DNA of 64,000 nt from Anaeramoeba flamelloides (GCA_027625915.1 JANTQA010000008.1:5759501-5823500); one strand, 5' to 3'; shown: positions 33,439 to 46,417, numbered from the stretch's first letter. Notes: generated from the letters alone by a model not told the origin. Numbers and translations: made by a program.

Positions 33439-34259
33439 AAGAAATGATTATAAGATTCAATTAAATTGTAACTCTTTAATATTTTTATCTTGTTAATATT
33501 TTAAATTTATCTTTTTAGAGTAAGGTATTTGAAATTTTTATTTTTAGTTTTCCTTTTTTTTTTTTTTATTTTTTGTAAAGCTGGGTTTAGGTGTTTTTCT
33601 CTTTATTTTTTAAGTTGTAACACTCTTTTTTCAGGTAAATTTCAAATTTAAAAAACCAAATTATCATTTATAATTAATAAATATAAAATTTATGATTTCA
33701 ATTTATCAAAAATTTTATTTCTTCATAAAAATCACTTCTTAAAATTCTATAGAAATTGAGTATTATATTATCATAATTGGTATTATATTTTATTTTTCAA
33801 TTTTAGTATACATAATTTTTTTTTTTTTTCAGAATTTACAATAGCTCTTATTGGATAATAAATGATAAAATTATACATTTTCTCCCCTTTCCCTCTACAA
33901 ATATTTTTTTTTTAAGGAAATAAATTATCATTTAAAATATCTCTTTATTATTTTGTTAGGAATTTTTTTTTCTCTATTGCATATTAGATGAAGTAAAAAT
34001 CCCAAACGTGAGAAGTAAAGTATTTTAGTATTGAAAAAAGATAAACATTCAAAAAATTTCCTCTTAAAATTTTAAATTATAGTAAATGAACTCTTATTTC
34101 TTTCTTTTTTTTATTGTTGATTGTCTAGAACACCGTTAAAAACATAAAAACATTGAGTACTTTTTAGTAAAAAAAGCACACAACTGTATAATTTGAAAAA
34201 AATAAATCGTCATTCTTACATAGAAACATTTATATATTTCTAAATGTATTATTTGTGAA

Positions 34260-35195
34260 ATTCTCTACTTATAAATTTTATATATGCCGAGTTTCAAAAA
34301 ATTTTGATCAACTCAGAAAAACAAAAAAGAATATTCTTTCAATTTTCATTTTTTTTTCCATTTTTTCTGAAAAAGGAAACTATTAAATGTATTTTATTCC
34401 TTATATAATAAAAATTTCTTACTCTATTTATTACCATTTTCAACATTATTAAATAATGAAGAAGTTGTATTGTAATAAATATTTATTACATTTTTTTTTT
34501 CTTTGATGTGGTAATTCTCTTGGTTAAAAAAAAACTGTTTTATATAAAATTTTGGAAAATATTAGTTTTATTTTAATAAGAATAATTTTAAGTAACCAAA
34601 ATTTTAAAACAATTTAAATTTTTTACTCAATAATTGGTTTTTTATGTTCATAAAATGAAATTTCATTTTACAAAATTAATTTTCTTGATTATAATTGGGA
34701 ATTAAGTAATTTTACCTTCAAAATTTAAAATCACTTTTTTTCCTGCCCAAAATCATTTGAATTATTATAATGATTCTTATGAATAAGAAAAAACCTTTTT
34801 TTTAAAAAAAATCCAAAGCATGAAAATTTTTTTGATTTTGTTGTAAACAAGAAAGTAATTTTTTCAAACTGTAAACATCAAAAAAAAATTACTGATTAAG
34901 TATGAGATTCATTTTTGAATATTGTATTAAAACCCCAATCAAATTTCGTGTTATTTAATTGCCGATAATTCTCTTAATTTTATTTATTGAGATTTGAATA
35001 GAAATAGTAATGAAAGAAAAAGAATAACCAAATAATTTTTTTCTTTCAAAAACAATAGTTTTCAATATTTAAAAAAAAATGTTTCATTATTTTCAAGTAT
35101 TAACTTAATTCTTATCAAAAATTATTGATTAATATATTTTTTTGTTTTTGGAAATATTTTATATATGTATTTCAAAAAATAGACTCAAATTAATA
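34260..35195 (+). repeat. Long dispersed repeat (about 0.95 kb), copy 1
   Basis: Colinear with about 58200-59160. Shared blocks in order are AAACTATTAAATTG-like, TTCTCTTGGTTAA-like, TTGGGAATTAAGT.ATTTTA, GATTCTTATGAATAAGA-like, TTAACTTAATTCTTA-like and a nearly identical end TTTCAAAAAATAGACTCAAATTAA. Overall similarity is moderate. No open frame and no clear terminal repeats. Confidence 0.5.
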
Positions 35196-35879
35196 AATTG
35201 TTTAGATGATACTAATTTATTCCATTTTGTTCAACCAAAACAAAATTCACAAGCCCGAAAAGAGTAAAAAAAAATTGATTTAAAAATGATAACATTTGGA
35301 ATAAGTTTGAAGATTTTGTGAGGTTCTCCAATAGATCTAAGAACAATAAATGTTGAATATCAAAAAGATCAAACATTTTTATGAAAATATAAAAACTATA
35401 AGTCAAAGGATGTTATAACCAAAGGACTGTAAAACATTTTAAAGATGTATATATATGGTTTTTTTTCTTTTAGTAAATATAAAAATGTTAATCGATCAAA
35501 AAAGAAAGTTTTGTGAATTAAAAACGGTTTTCTACAATTTTTGAACTTTTCATGTTGTCTTGTGAATAAAAATAGAAGGAACACATTGTTCCAATTTTTT
35601 TGTCTCAAATAATCTCTTTTTTCATTTGAGTTTTTAGAACCACAAACAATTGAAACATATTTTCAATTTATGCTGTGTTGTATTCAAAACTGTAAAAAAA
35701 ATATCATTTTTTTCTTTTTTATTCTTTTTTTTAAATCTCTCCAAATTCTTCATCTTAAAACAAACCAAATCTTTTTCATTTGGTATACAATCAAATCAAA
35801 AAAATAGTCTTAATTTTTTACAGCCTTACCCATCTCTTTAATTATTGTTATAAAAAAAAAAAACAGCATCAATTACAAA

Positions 35880-37259
35880 ATGGAAACTTTAATCGAAGAA
35901 TTAAAAACTACTCACCAAAAGACTTTACAAGAAACAGACACCCAACTCAGTTTAACACTAGAATCCTTAGAAAGTGCTGTTGAGTTTGTCTCTGCGATGT
36001 CTGAGGATGAAGAAATGATGTTTCAAATTTTGAAGGAATGGGAATCTTCGTTGCACCAAGAAAAGAGAGACATCACAATAAAAAAATCCCAAAAGGACTA
36101 CCATCGTGTGCTAAGTAAAGTTGGTAAGCATTTAGTAAGTATACCGTCAAATGAAATTCCTTTTTTAACATCCAAAAAATTAGAAAAGGAATTAATGGAT
36201 CAGCTTATTGCGGAGCACTTGTATCGTATTGGCGATTTTGAGCTTGGTGATCAATTTCTTAAAGAGTCTGGATCGACAATCCCAGAAGGATTTCGTGGCT
36301 TAATGGTGAAAATGCATAAAATTCTTGGCCAATTATACGAGAGGGATATAAGCAGTGCGTTAAATTGGGTTCACCAGACACTACAAATACGAGACAAAGA
36401 TAGTGTTAATGAAAAAGAAGTAAAAAAAAACAAAAACAAAAAAGAAAGCAAAAAAGGAACTGAAATAAAAAAAGGAATGGAAATAAAAAAAGAAATGGAA
36501 ATAAAAAAAGAAATGGAAATAAAAAAAAAAGAAGAAGAAATTGAAATTGAAATTGAAATGGAAATGGAAATTGAGAAAGACAAAGAAGAAAAAGAGAAAG
36601 AAAAAAATAAGATAGGAAAAGAAACAAATAATACCCAGCAGCAACAAATCCTTAAAAAGACACATTCCTTTGAATTTAGATTGCACAAGGCCTTTTATTT
36701 AAATTTGCTGTTAAATAATGAATTAAAAGAAGCAATCAATTATTCTCGAAAGTGGTTTAAACAATTCGCTTCAACTCATATGAAAGAAATCAAACAATTA
36801 GCCGGTTGCCTTGTTTATTCAAATGGTTTTGCAAAAAGAAGATTCCCAGAATTATTTAATGGATCAGTTTGGTTACAATTACATTCCGAATTTCGAGAAA
36901 TTTACTGTTTAGTGGCCGGAATTCCTTCACACTCACCTTTAGAATTATTATGCCAAGCCGGAGAATCTGCTGTTTCCGTTTTGAAAAAAGTTTCAGGGCT
37001 CATTCCAATAAACACAGGAGACGAATTACCAATGGAAATACCGGTGGATAACAATTTTAAATTCCATTCATCCTTTATTTGCCCCGTTTCGAAGGAACGT
37101 TCAACACAAAAAAATCCACCCGTTTTGTTAAAATGTGGCCATGTAATTTCGAAATCATCTATGAAAACTCTTATTGAAGGTGGGAAAACCAAATTTAAAT
37201 GTCCGTATTGTCCCGTAATTACTAATAGTCAAATCGATTGTATTGAAATCAAATTTTAA
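35880..37259 (+). CDS. RMND5: RMND5/GID2, E3 subunit of the GID/CTLH ubiquitin ligase
   Basis: Single exon, 459 residues. In yeast and animals GID2/RMND5 pairs with GID9/MAEA to form the catalytic module of the GID/CTLH complex. Visible parts, in order: a helical N-terminus (EELKTTHQKTLQETDTQLS) and a LisH-like segment (MDQLIAEHLYRIGDFELGDQFLKES). The CTLH/CRA region follows (DISSALNWVHQTLQIR ... FEFRLHKAFYLNLL ... KQLAGCLVYSNGF). The RING-like end has ligands Cys401, Cys419, His421, Cys441 and Cys444. The text NPPVLLKCGHVIS is almost the human sequence. As elsewhere in the family, the second zinc site is incomplete. An insert of about 80 Lys/Glu residues with repeats of EMEIKK (about 174-255) sits in the CTLH domain. 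The first ATG is the start. No intron, unlike most neighbours. Confidence 0.95.
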   Translation: METLIEELKTTHQKTLQETDTQLSLTLESLESAVEFVSAMSEDEEMMFQILKEWESSLHQEKRDITIKKSQKDYHRVLSKVGKHLVSIPSNEIPFLTSKKLEKELMDQLIAEHLYRIGDFELGDQFLKESGSTIPEGFRGLMVKMHKILGQLYERDISSALNWVHQTLQIRDKDSVNEKEVKKNKNKKESKKGTEIKKGMEIKKEMEIKKEMEIKKKEEEIEIEIEMEMEIEKDKEEKEKEKNKIGKETNNTQQQQILKKTHSFEFRLHKAFYLNLLLNNELKEAINYSRKWFKQFASTHMKEIKQLAGCLVYSNGFAKRRFPELFNGSVWLQLHSEFREIYCLVAGIPSHSPLELLCQAGESAVSVLKKVSGLIPINTGDELPMEIPVDNNFKFHSSFICPVSKERSTQKNPPVLLKCGHVISKSSMKTLIEGGKTKFKCPYCPVITNSQIDCIEIKF

Positions 37260-39969
37260 TAACTATTATTATTTATCGTTTTTTTTTTTATTATTTTTAA
37301 TTCAAAAAAATTTTAAAAAATATTATTATTTATTTTACTTCATTTAATGAAAAACTAATAACAATACAAAATTATTATAAAAAAAAAAAAAATAAAAATA
37401 AAATACTTTAAAGCAAAGAAAAAAAATAATAAACAATTAATAAAAAAAAGAATAAACAATTTTTTTTTATCAATAAAATATTTTTTTAAAAAAATATTTC
37501 TTAATTTTATTTATGGTTTTAAAATTTTTAGCTTCAGGGGCTCGTCTCAATTATTTTTTTTTTGACCAATTTCTAAATAAGGATTCCTTATCTGGATATA
37601 TGCTTAATATTGAAACTAAACAAGGTTTTTCAAATCTAAGTAATTGGCAAAAAATTTTCTCAATCTCTCTTAAATTTAGGTAAAAAAATTTAATAGAGAT
37701 TAGTCCCTTAACGAATTGATCTAACGAATCTAGATTTTTGATCTTTCTAATTATCAAAAAAAAATATTTATAAAGTAGTAATACATTAAAATTTTTTGTA
37801 TTAATTTCTCTTGTTTGTTATTGTTATCCTATTAAATTTTATATAAAAAAAAACAAATTAAGAAATATATTTTAACTCAGAATATATCATTTATTAATTT
37901 TATTCAACAAAGCAATAAACAATTCCAGAATAATAATTAAAAATTTTATCTTAATTTCTGGATGAGCACACTCAAAAGATATAACTTTGTTTCTGTTCAA
38001 AGGTGCCGAAAAAATTTTTGAATTATCAATTATTTTTTTATAATTGATCTTTGAAGCATAAAAAAGAAATAATTAGAATAATATAGATTAAAATATAGTT
38101 CGTATTCTTATAAAGTGAATCTAATAAATCAATAAAACTTTTATTTAAAAATTAAAAAACCAAAATTCTTATGCACTATTGGAAAAAAAAACAACAATGT
38201 TTATTTTGATTACCTATTGAAAATCCCAAAAAAAAAAAATCCAATAGAAGTCAATATCATTTTTCTACAATCATTTTGACTGTTTCAGTAATATTTAGAA
38301 AAACATTTTATTACCAAGAGATTATTGATCTTTCAATAAAAAAATTTACAAATGAGTTGTATATTAATGAATTAAGTCATAAAAATAATTGAATAAAAAA
38401 AAACAAAAATGACTGAAAAAATGATTGAAATTATCAAAAATAAATTTTTTCGAATATCCATGCAAACCCTTTAAACACATATAATTTATACACTACAACT
38501 GGGTTTTTTTGACTGGAAAATATTTTAGAATCAGAATAATTTTTCTAAATTTCTAAGATTTCATAAAACTAAAAATAAATAATCCCCAAAATAATAAAAT
38601 ACTTTTCAAAAATTTACGAGAGAAGCACAACCAAAAAAATATTTATTTGTGAAACTATTTTCAAATAATCACCAAAAATATAAATTTTTTCAAAATTTTG
38701 ATAATAGACAAATTTTATGTTTGTTTTCTAATTGAAAGAAAACAATTGTAACTTTGGATAAATGATTAAAAAAATAAATAAAAAAAGTCAATCAGGTCAG
38801 ATGGGACTGATTCTTGGTGATGGGTTTGATATTTTTTTTTTTAATGATGGTAAAATATGGTCAAAATATTGATTTTTTTCAAGTGGGCTGATGTAAAATG
38901 TCCTGATCTTTTTATTATTTTGGTGGGATTGTTTATTTTTTTTTTTTTGCTCATATTAAAAAAAATTATAATTCAGCCAAAAAATATTCATATATAGCAG
39001 GGAAAAAAATCATGGAAAAGATTTTAAATTGTAAATATTAGGAAAATTTTTGTATAATTTCAGTAATTTTCAATCAAATCCTTATTATAAATAACCAATT
39101 TTTTTATGAGATTAGTAATAAACCTACCTAAAGTTCATCAAAGTAAGATGTCTCTATAATACTTGCATAATTGTTTGATAACCTAAGTAGAACAACTTTT
39201 TTTGAAAAACAATCAAGTTTTCTAGAGGTTTACAAGAAATTGGAAAATGATAACTTTTATTCTTATTTTCTGATCGATTGAATGGTGTTTTGAACAAGTT
39301 TAATTTCATTAATCATCATTCTAATAAGTGGGTGAGTTATAATTTAAAAAGTTTGAATCTTAAAAGAGGATTTGATTGTAAATAATAACAATTTCACAAA
39401 AATTTTACTAATATTAAATTTTAAAAATTTTTAGGGATTTTTTTCACTACTTTACCTTGTTTTTGACGAGAATTTATCCAAGTAGGAATATATTTTTAAA
39501 AAAAATTATATTTAATAAAAAATGAAATAGAAACACTTTTTTTTGACTTTTTCTTAACAATAAAAATAATCTGAAATCACAAGATCATAAGATTTTTTTA
39601 ATTGATTTTTTAAATTGAATTACTTTGAAACAAACTTGACATATATTATACCAAGTCGAAAAAAAAAGTACTAAATTGATTTTAATATTTATTGAAGGTT
39701 GAAAAGAATCAAAAATAACAAATTCTTTCAAAAAAAAAATTAAAATGAAAAGGAAAAATATTTAGGTTATTTAATTTTTTTTTTTAGTAGTTATTATTGA
39801 TCTGGTTTGTGTGAAATAAAAAAATGTATTTCCTGATTTTTAAATTTTTGTAAAGTATAACTTTCTTGGTTATTTTGGATCTTTTTTTCAAAAAATAAAA
39901 GTATGAAAAAAAAAAAAAATAAATAAAGAAATTCAAAATTTGAGAAAGTGTTTTAAAGGAATTTCAATT
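37260..39969. other. Intergenic stretch between RMND5 and V-ATPase c (convergent genes)
   Basis: The two genes point toward each other. No gene lies between them. A second copy of the TTAA-end MITE is at 37533-37711. Bases 38785-38930 are slightly richer in G and hold two TGATGG and three CTGA-like words, recorded as a weak C/D snoRNA possibility. The rest is A/T sequence with no recognised feature. Confidence 0.5.
37533..37711. mobile_element. MITE with TTAA-type ends, copy 2
   Basis: 179 bp, colinear with 14523-14698. The left end TTCAGGGGCTCGTCTCAATT and the reverse of the right end TTAAGGGACTAATCTCTATT form the inverted repeats. Interior landmarks TTTGACCAATTTCTAAATAA, GGATTCCTTATCTGGATAT and TAATTGGCAAAAAATTTTCT are shared. 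Confidence 0.75.
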
Positions 39970-40441
39970 TTACACTGCAGCTGTACATTTCACATTTGTC
40001 GTTCTTTGACTCAGAATCAAACCAACAATTAAACCATAGATACCGAGTGCTTCTGCAAAAATTAAGATTAACATCATTCCTGTGAATACCCTTGGTTGTT
40101 GTGCAGATGCTCGAACACCTGCATCACCTACAATACCTAAGGAAACACCTGCTCCAATTCCTGAGAGACCAACACTTAACCCTGCACTGAGATCTGCAAA
40201 GGATTTATAAGAAGAATAATTTGTTTCATCAAGGGTTGTACCAATGACGACAGCAATAATTAATCCATAAATTCCAACAATGGATGCCATAATAGCTGGG
40301 ATTACATATTTCATGACTTGTTCTGGTCGAATGACACCAGTTGCACAAATTCCAACACTAAAATGAAAGAGGAAAAAAAAAAAAAAAAAAAAAGGTTTTT
40401 AAAAAAGGAACATCAACATCAAAAATAAAAAGAAAAAAATT

Positions 40442-40473
<32 letters not shown>

Positions 40474-40759
40474 TTTTCATGAAAGGAATTTGAAAAGAAG
40501 ACTTACCCACTTTTAGCGACACCATAGGCAGAACCTAAAACAGCAAAAACTAATGCAACAGCTGTTCCTAAAAATCTTTTTGTTTTTGGTTGTTATTTTA
40601 TGAATTAATTAATAGGAATTTTGATAAAGGCATTTTATTTTCGAATAAATTAACAAGAAACAGACAATTAAAATTTAAAAAGAATTGGTTGAAGCAAACG
40701 TACCCATAAAAATAGGAACTTGATTTACAAACTTCGTCGGCTAAGAGAATTAAACTCAT
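39970..40759 (-). CDS. ATP6V0C: V-type H+-ATPase 16 kDa proteolipid subunit c
   Basis: Three exons on the minus strand: about 40759-40704, 40567-40507 and 40357-39970, giving about 167 residues. Subunit c forms the membrane ring of the vacuolar proton pump. Four helices are visible: [52 protein letters not shown]...LGIVGDAGV, and [21 protein letters not shown]. The last carries the proton-binding Glu in [17 protein letters not shown] between helices 3 and 4 is the family signature. Exon 2 to 3 joins cleanly (GG/T, donor GTAAGT, acceptor TTTAG). Exon 1 ([19 protein letters not shown]) is assigned from position and the SxYxxF pattern. Its GT donor leaves the frame one base off, so a sequence error, a nearby alternative site or a missed micro-exon is involved. 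The C-terminus ([10 protein letters not shown]) is longer than usual. Confidence 0.9.
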
Positions 40760-42324
40760 GTTTGTTAAATAAATTAAAATTAAAAGCTTTTTAAATAAAA
40801 TTAAATAAAAAAAATTAGAAAAAATGATTTTTTTGAATTGGAAAACAAGTAAAAAATGTTGTGTATTATCATGAAGGATGTAAACCAAATAATACTTTTA
40901 CATCAAAAGATGAGATAATGTACTTTTTCAAAAAGATTTTTATTTTAAACTAAGATTTCTTTTGAATTATTTAAGTTGTTAGGATATTGAAAAATAGAAG
41001 AAGCATTGCTCATGTGTTTGACAACCGAGAAGAGAGTAATAAAGAAACTTTGTTACACTCATTTTTTTCAAACTATTAATGTTATACAATCAGTCTGTAA
41101 TATTTAACTCATATAATTTTTTGATGATTAAAATTTTTCAAATTCCGAATTTTTTTTCATTTTGTGTGCTTAGTTCACCCTATAGATTTGAAAAAAAAAT
41201 AAAACAACAAAAAAGAGTGAAATTAAAAAAACAGATCCAAAATTTCAATTAATTTCTTTGAAATTTAACCTAAAAGTTTATTTATTTTTAATTTTCATAA
41301 TTAACTTACCTTTAAATATTCTCCACAAAGTTAAAAGTGAATTATATTATTGAGTTTTTTGGTAGAATAAAAAAAAAGAGGAAAAAAAGTGAAAATTTTT
41401 CCCATAAAGTTTATAAATACAAGTATTTAAAGAATGTTATATCCATTGTACTTTCAGCCTTATTACAATTTTGTAAAACACGAAAACATAAAAATCAAAC
41501 TGGTTTTCCGGTGTTACGTTCTCATTGTCTTTGGAATTGTTTTAAAATTCTCTTTTTATTTTGATATTTATTTTTCTTTCTTAGAAAATATCAAAAAAGT
41601 TTATATCTTTAACTAAAAAAAAAATATATATATTTTATATAAAAATAAAATATCCTAAAGAATTATTTATTTTATTTTGTACAATTAGGATTTATTCTAT
41701 TTGGTTTAAAACAGTAATTTTCAATTTAAAATTATTTTGTTGTAAATTATTCTATTCAAAAATATAATATCCGATAGATCTTAATAAAAAAACAAAAAAA
41801 AAAAAAACAATTTAAAAATATATCATTACTTATGATTAATAAGTAAATTTACTAGATAATTTGATTTAAACCATCTATTTGGATTTATAATTGATATTTT
41901 TTTCTTTGTTGGTGAATAGATTTGCTCCTATTTCTGTAAAACTAAAATCAATGAATTATTTATTAGTTATCCTAGTCAGCAAAGGTAAAAATATAAATAC
42001 CAAAGGTTAAGTTAATTCTAAAGATGAAAGGGTTATTTATCAAGGTTACAACATAATGTGATTTTTTTTAAAGCAATAAAACCCCAAAATATTTAATTAA
42101 AAAATTTGATTAGGTGTGAGTTTGGTAAAAAAAATAAAATATTTGTTTTTAACAATTAGAGAAAATTTAAATATTATAAAAAAAGCAAATATTTGTTTAA
42201 TATAAAAATAATTAATGATTTTAAAGAAAATGACTTTTAAGAAATAAAAATTGGTAATCATAAGGAAAAAAAAATATTGTTTACATGAAGTTTCGCTTTT
42301 AAACATAAACAATCAAGGAAATTT

Positions 42325-42477
42325 AAAGCACTTATTAAATCTTAAATTAAGGTACAAAATTCCAATTCTAGTAAAATAATTTGTGTAAAAAAATTTCCAA
42401 AAAAAGTACTTTAATTTGAATTTTGTTTGTGCCTTAAATTCCAATTCAAGTTTATTTCTTAAAAGTTGAACAGACTG
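42325..42477 (-). mobile_element. Degenerate copy of the TA-flanked MITE
   Basis: The right end, reversed, reads AGTCTGTTCAACTTTTAAG and then AATTTAAGGCACAAA, like the arms of 54023-54219 (AGTCAGTTCCACTTTTAAG, AAATTTAAGGCATAA). The left arm is recognisable only in part (AAATTAAGGTACAAAATT). An older copy than the one at 54 kb. Confidence 0.55.
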
Positions 42478-43774
42478 TTGGTAAATTTTTATATCAAAAT
42501 AAAATAAAATAAAACGTAATGTATTTGTTTTGATTATATGAGGAATTATAAAATATTTTATTAAGAAAATTACTTCTAATAGTCTCAGGTTAAAATTACA
42601 AAAACAAATTTAAATTGTTAACTCGGTCTAAAATTTTGATTTTTAAACTATTGTTTTTATCCGATCAACAAAAATTATTGTTGTTGAAAAAAATTTTTTA
42701 AAGTTTGAAGTACAGTCTTGAATTAATAAATTAATTCAATTGAAATAAACCCTAGAAATGTTAAAAACAAATATTTTGATGTTATAATTCTTTTAAAAAA
42801 AGATTAGTAAGTCAGTATTTATATATCTCGTTTTTACTCTTTATTTTATAAATGTCCAATAAGAACTTTTAATGATTTTTTTTTTTTTTTCTGTTTGGCC
42901 TAATCTTGGAAATATAAAAATTTTACTGTTGGGATTGGAGGAATCTTTTAACAGATTTCAATGAGAAATTGTTACCATACTAAGTAGTTGAAACTGATAC
43001 AAAAACAAAAACAGGATTATATGTTCTAAGTAGAAGTAAAGTAAAAATGTAAATTTTCTTGATTTTCCAGATACTTTATAGCTCTTTATATAAATATAAT
43101 ATTTTAATCAGAATTATCGGGTATTTAAATGTTAAAAAGTTTATAAAATTTTAACATGATCTTTATTTTTTTTGTTTTTAAAAATCAATAAAGCATTGTA
43201 TTTAGATCGATATTTAATGTGAATACAATCAAAAAAAGATGTGAAATATGAATTTATATTATTCTTTGTCATTTTCAGCTTTATTACTTCATATTTATTT
43301 GAAGAAAAAAAATCAGAATAAAAAAAGCGAGAATATGATAATCAAACTTAAATAAAAGAAGAAGAAGAAGAATATATATTACATGAGGAAACTTACAATT
43401 ACCTAATGCTGTTCAGTTTTTTTTTTTTTTTTCACTTTAAGAAATATAAAAAGAAAACCATAAATTTCCCTTTTTTTTACTAAATTAAAAAAAATTGTAA
43501 TCTTGAGACTTTTGTGTTCTGTAAATCATTAATTTTTTAAGAATAAAATTGAAAACTGCTCGAAAACCACCTTTAAGTTTTTTTGAATTTAAAAAATACT
43601 AAGAAAAATTCCTAAAAAAAAAAAAAAACCGAAGTATTTGGCATTACTCAACAAGACTTGAGGGAAATCCCACTGTTTTTACAAGAGTAATAGAATTCCA
43701 ATAATGTGATTATTTTTGATAAATGAAAATTCAACAAACTTTGATTAGTAACGGGTATTACACTGTGTCTAGGG

Positions 43775-43900
43775 TTTGTTTTTTAATTTAAAAGAATTGA
43801 GTAGTAATAATAATTTTTATTCAATTCTTCTGAATTAAAAAAAAAAAAAAAAAACTAGAGACTACTTCTAAGAGTCGGAAACTCAACTCTTCTTCAAACT
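43775..43900. repeat. Palindromic repeat family, partial copy
   Basis: A palindrome of the form AAAAGAATTGAGTAGTAATA against TATTCAATTCTTCTGAATT at about 43785-43845, followed by an A-run and AACTAGAGACTAC. It resembles the cores at 18018-18075 and 22913-22983. Confidence 0.45.
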
Positions 43901-44890
43901 AAGGACACACCTCTCAAATCACCAATACTATTAAATTTGATTTTTAATAAAATTATTACTTTATTGTGATTTGCATTTTAATTATTCATTTTTTCATTTT
44001 TTGTTTTTTTCATTTTTTAGTATTGTACTGTTGGAAAATGAAAAAACAAGATAAGAAGAAATTCATTTGTAAATAATCTACCAGTATAAAAATGGAAAAT
44101 TTTTAAACTTGATTTCGAAGATCTCTATATATATGAAATAAGAATGGCCATTATTGGATGATGCATTGAACAAAAAAAAGAGAGAAAATGAAACAAAAAA
44201 AACAATTCAAACAAAATCCCCAAATGAATTGCGGCTTTATGATAAAATATTATACTTTAAATAACAAAAGTTTTGTGTCAAAGTATTATCAATAAAAAGT
44301 CGAGAAATTTTTCTCAATTCGCTTTGTTCAACAGTTTTTTTATTGATTTTATATATATATTTTTACATATTCACAAAACGAGATTTCTCATTTCAAATAA
44401 AAAATTAGATCAGTTTTTCAAAATATTGAATTTTAATTTTGATTATTTTTTTTTAATGTTGTTTAAATATTCAGTTGAGTGTTTTTTTATGTTTTGAAGA
44501 GTTTTTAATATTTTCGAATGATATAAAAATTTTACCACATTCAAATAAATATTTCTTGAAATTTTCTGTGCCCTTTTATTTGAAAAAGAGTTTATTTACC
44601 CAATTTTATATTTATTTTAGTTTATTATTTAAAGTATTTAAATTTGATAATTTTGGCAATTATTATTTTTACTCAAAAGTTGTTTCAAATTTTATCCAAT
44701 TCTATAAACAAAAAGTTTCCAAAACGTTTTTTTAAGCATAAAATAAAAATAAATCTGGTAATCATAAAATAAGTTCAAAAAAAACATAAAGAGTATTTTT
44801 TTATTTGAATTTATTTTTTTTTTAAAGTATTTTAATTTGAAGTGTAAAAAATATAAAAAAGAAGAATGAAGAAAAAGAAAAAATATAAGA

Positions 44891-44923
<33 letters not shown>

Positions 44924-45032
44924 AATGAGAAAAAAAAGAAAAAGATCAAACAAAAAAAAAAGAATTATAAATCATCATCCTGTAAAATAAAAATAAAAAT
45001 AAAAATTTATAAATTTAATTAAACATATTATA

Positions 45033-46328
45033 TTAATTTATTGAGTCATAATGTTGAATTCTCATAATTTCATTGCGATTACTTAATTTAACCTTTTCTA
45101 GATATTTTTTTAAATCTTTTTCTAAATTTAAAAAGATATAAATAATTTCGGTTGAGGGTAACGGGATTTCTTCTTTTGTAATTAAAACTTTTCTTGCTAA
45201 AATATCTTCAATTTGGGATGAAATTTTGTGAATTTCTTCATTTTTCTTTGTCAATGGTATTGCCTTTTTCCATTCTTTTAACATTATTTCAATTGTCGGG
45301 TGTTCAATGTTACCAACCAATTGGTCTATCCAATGGTTTTTTTCTTCGATTTGATAAATTAAAATTGCGATTTTACACGCTAAAAGATTATTTTTGAGAT
45401 GAATTTTCAATTCTTCAGAAGAATTTTGTAGGTTGGATGCCCTGTTTTTTGAATTAATTAAACTTGTCGTTTGTTTAAATATTTTTTCGATAACAACTTT
45501 CAAATATAATAAAACTGCTTCAAATAAATTTTGCATAATTTGATTTTTTTCAATTTTTTCACTGCTGTTGTTATTGTTGTTGTTCATATTATTCTTTTGA
45601 TTTTTGAGAATTTCGAAATCAATCATATCTGTTAGGTATGCAAATATTTTAAGTGCATTAACATTATTATTTTTATGAAAATTTTTTAATCCAGAACTAA
45701 GAATTCTAAGTTTATTTAAATAATTCGAATATTCCAATTCATATTTATCTATTTGATTATTTTGGAATAATTGGTCATTTAGGCATTGTTTTCTTATTTG
45801 TTCGTTAAATATTGATGGGTTTTTACAATTTAGATCAACATTTTTATATTCTTGTGAATAAAGTTGGTTTGCTATTAAATACTTTGCATAAGAATAGTTC
45901 CCGTTCATTAAGAAATAGTCCTTTTTTGAATACAATCTTATTGGCGTTGAAGGATATAGTTTTTTCATTTGATTTTTGGCATTTTGAAATCGTTGGTTTA
46001 GTTCATTCCCAAATTTTTTTAACTTGGTTTTCATTTTAGATTTCTCAAATTCTTTATTGTCTTTTTTGATTAATTTCTTAATTGTATTTGGTATTAAATT
46101 TATATGGTTTGAAATATCTTCATGAGTCTCAGAATAAAATTTGGAATCTACATATATTAAACAATAAGCATTTACAGATTCTTTTGAATCACCATATGAT
46201 TTTTTCAAAACTGTTTCTTCATCAATTTCAGTAACTTTTCTATCATTAAAATCTAACCATCTTTGGTTTTTTTCATCAAATACATAAGAATAATAATGTC
46301 CTATTATTTTTATTATAGTTTGGTTTTA

Positions 46329-46417
<89 letters not shown>

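Larger units (their letters stand above)
30951..35879. other. Intergenic stretch between prefoldin and RMND5 genes
   Basis: Nearly 5 kb without a recognisable gene. It holds a palindromic repeat copy (31915-32165) joined to a reverse copy of the 260 bp repeat (32175-32425). A foldback element (32516-32856), a C14 run (33425-33438) and a long dispersed repeat (about 34260-35195) follow. Short open frames at 31106-31506 match no family. Confidence 0.5.
40760..45032. other. Intergenic stretch between V-ATPase c and USP genes
   Basis: No gene is seen in 4.3 kb. It holds a degenerate MITE (about 42325-42477) and part of the palindromic repeat family (about 43775-43900), with long A-runs at 43840-43855 and 44897-44921. 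Open frames of up to 86 codons are Phe/Lys/Leu-rich and match nothing I know. Confidence 0.5.

Noticed and set aside
36371-36688. Three Phe/Ser-rich minus-strand frames
   Set aside because: Reverse shadow of the Lys/Glu insert of RMND5.
44273-44949. Frames of 74-86 codons on both strands
   Set aside because: Very high Phe/Lys content typical of random A/T sequence, no conserved motif.
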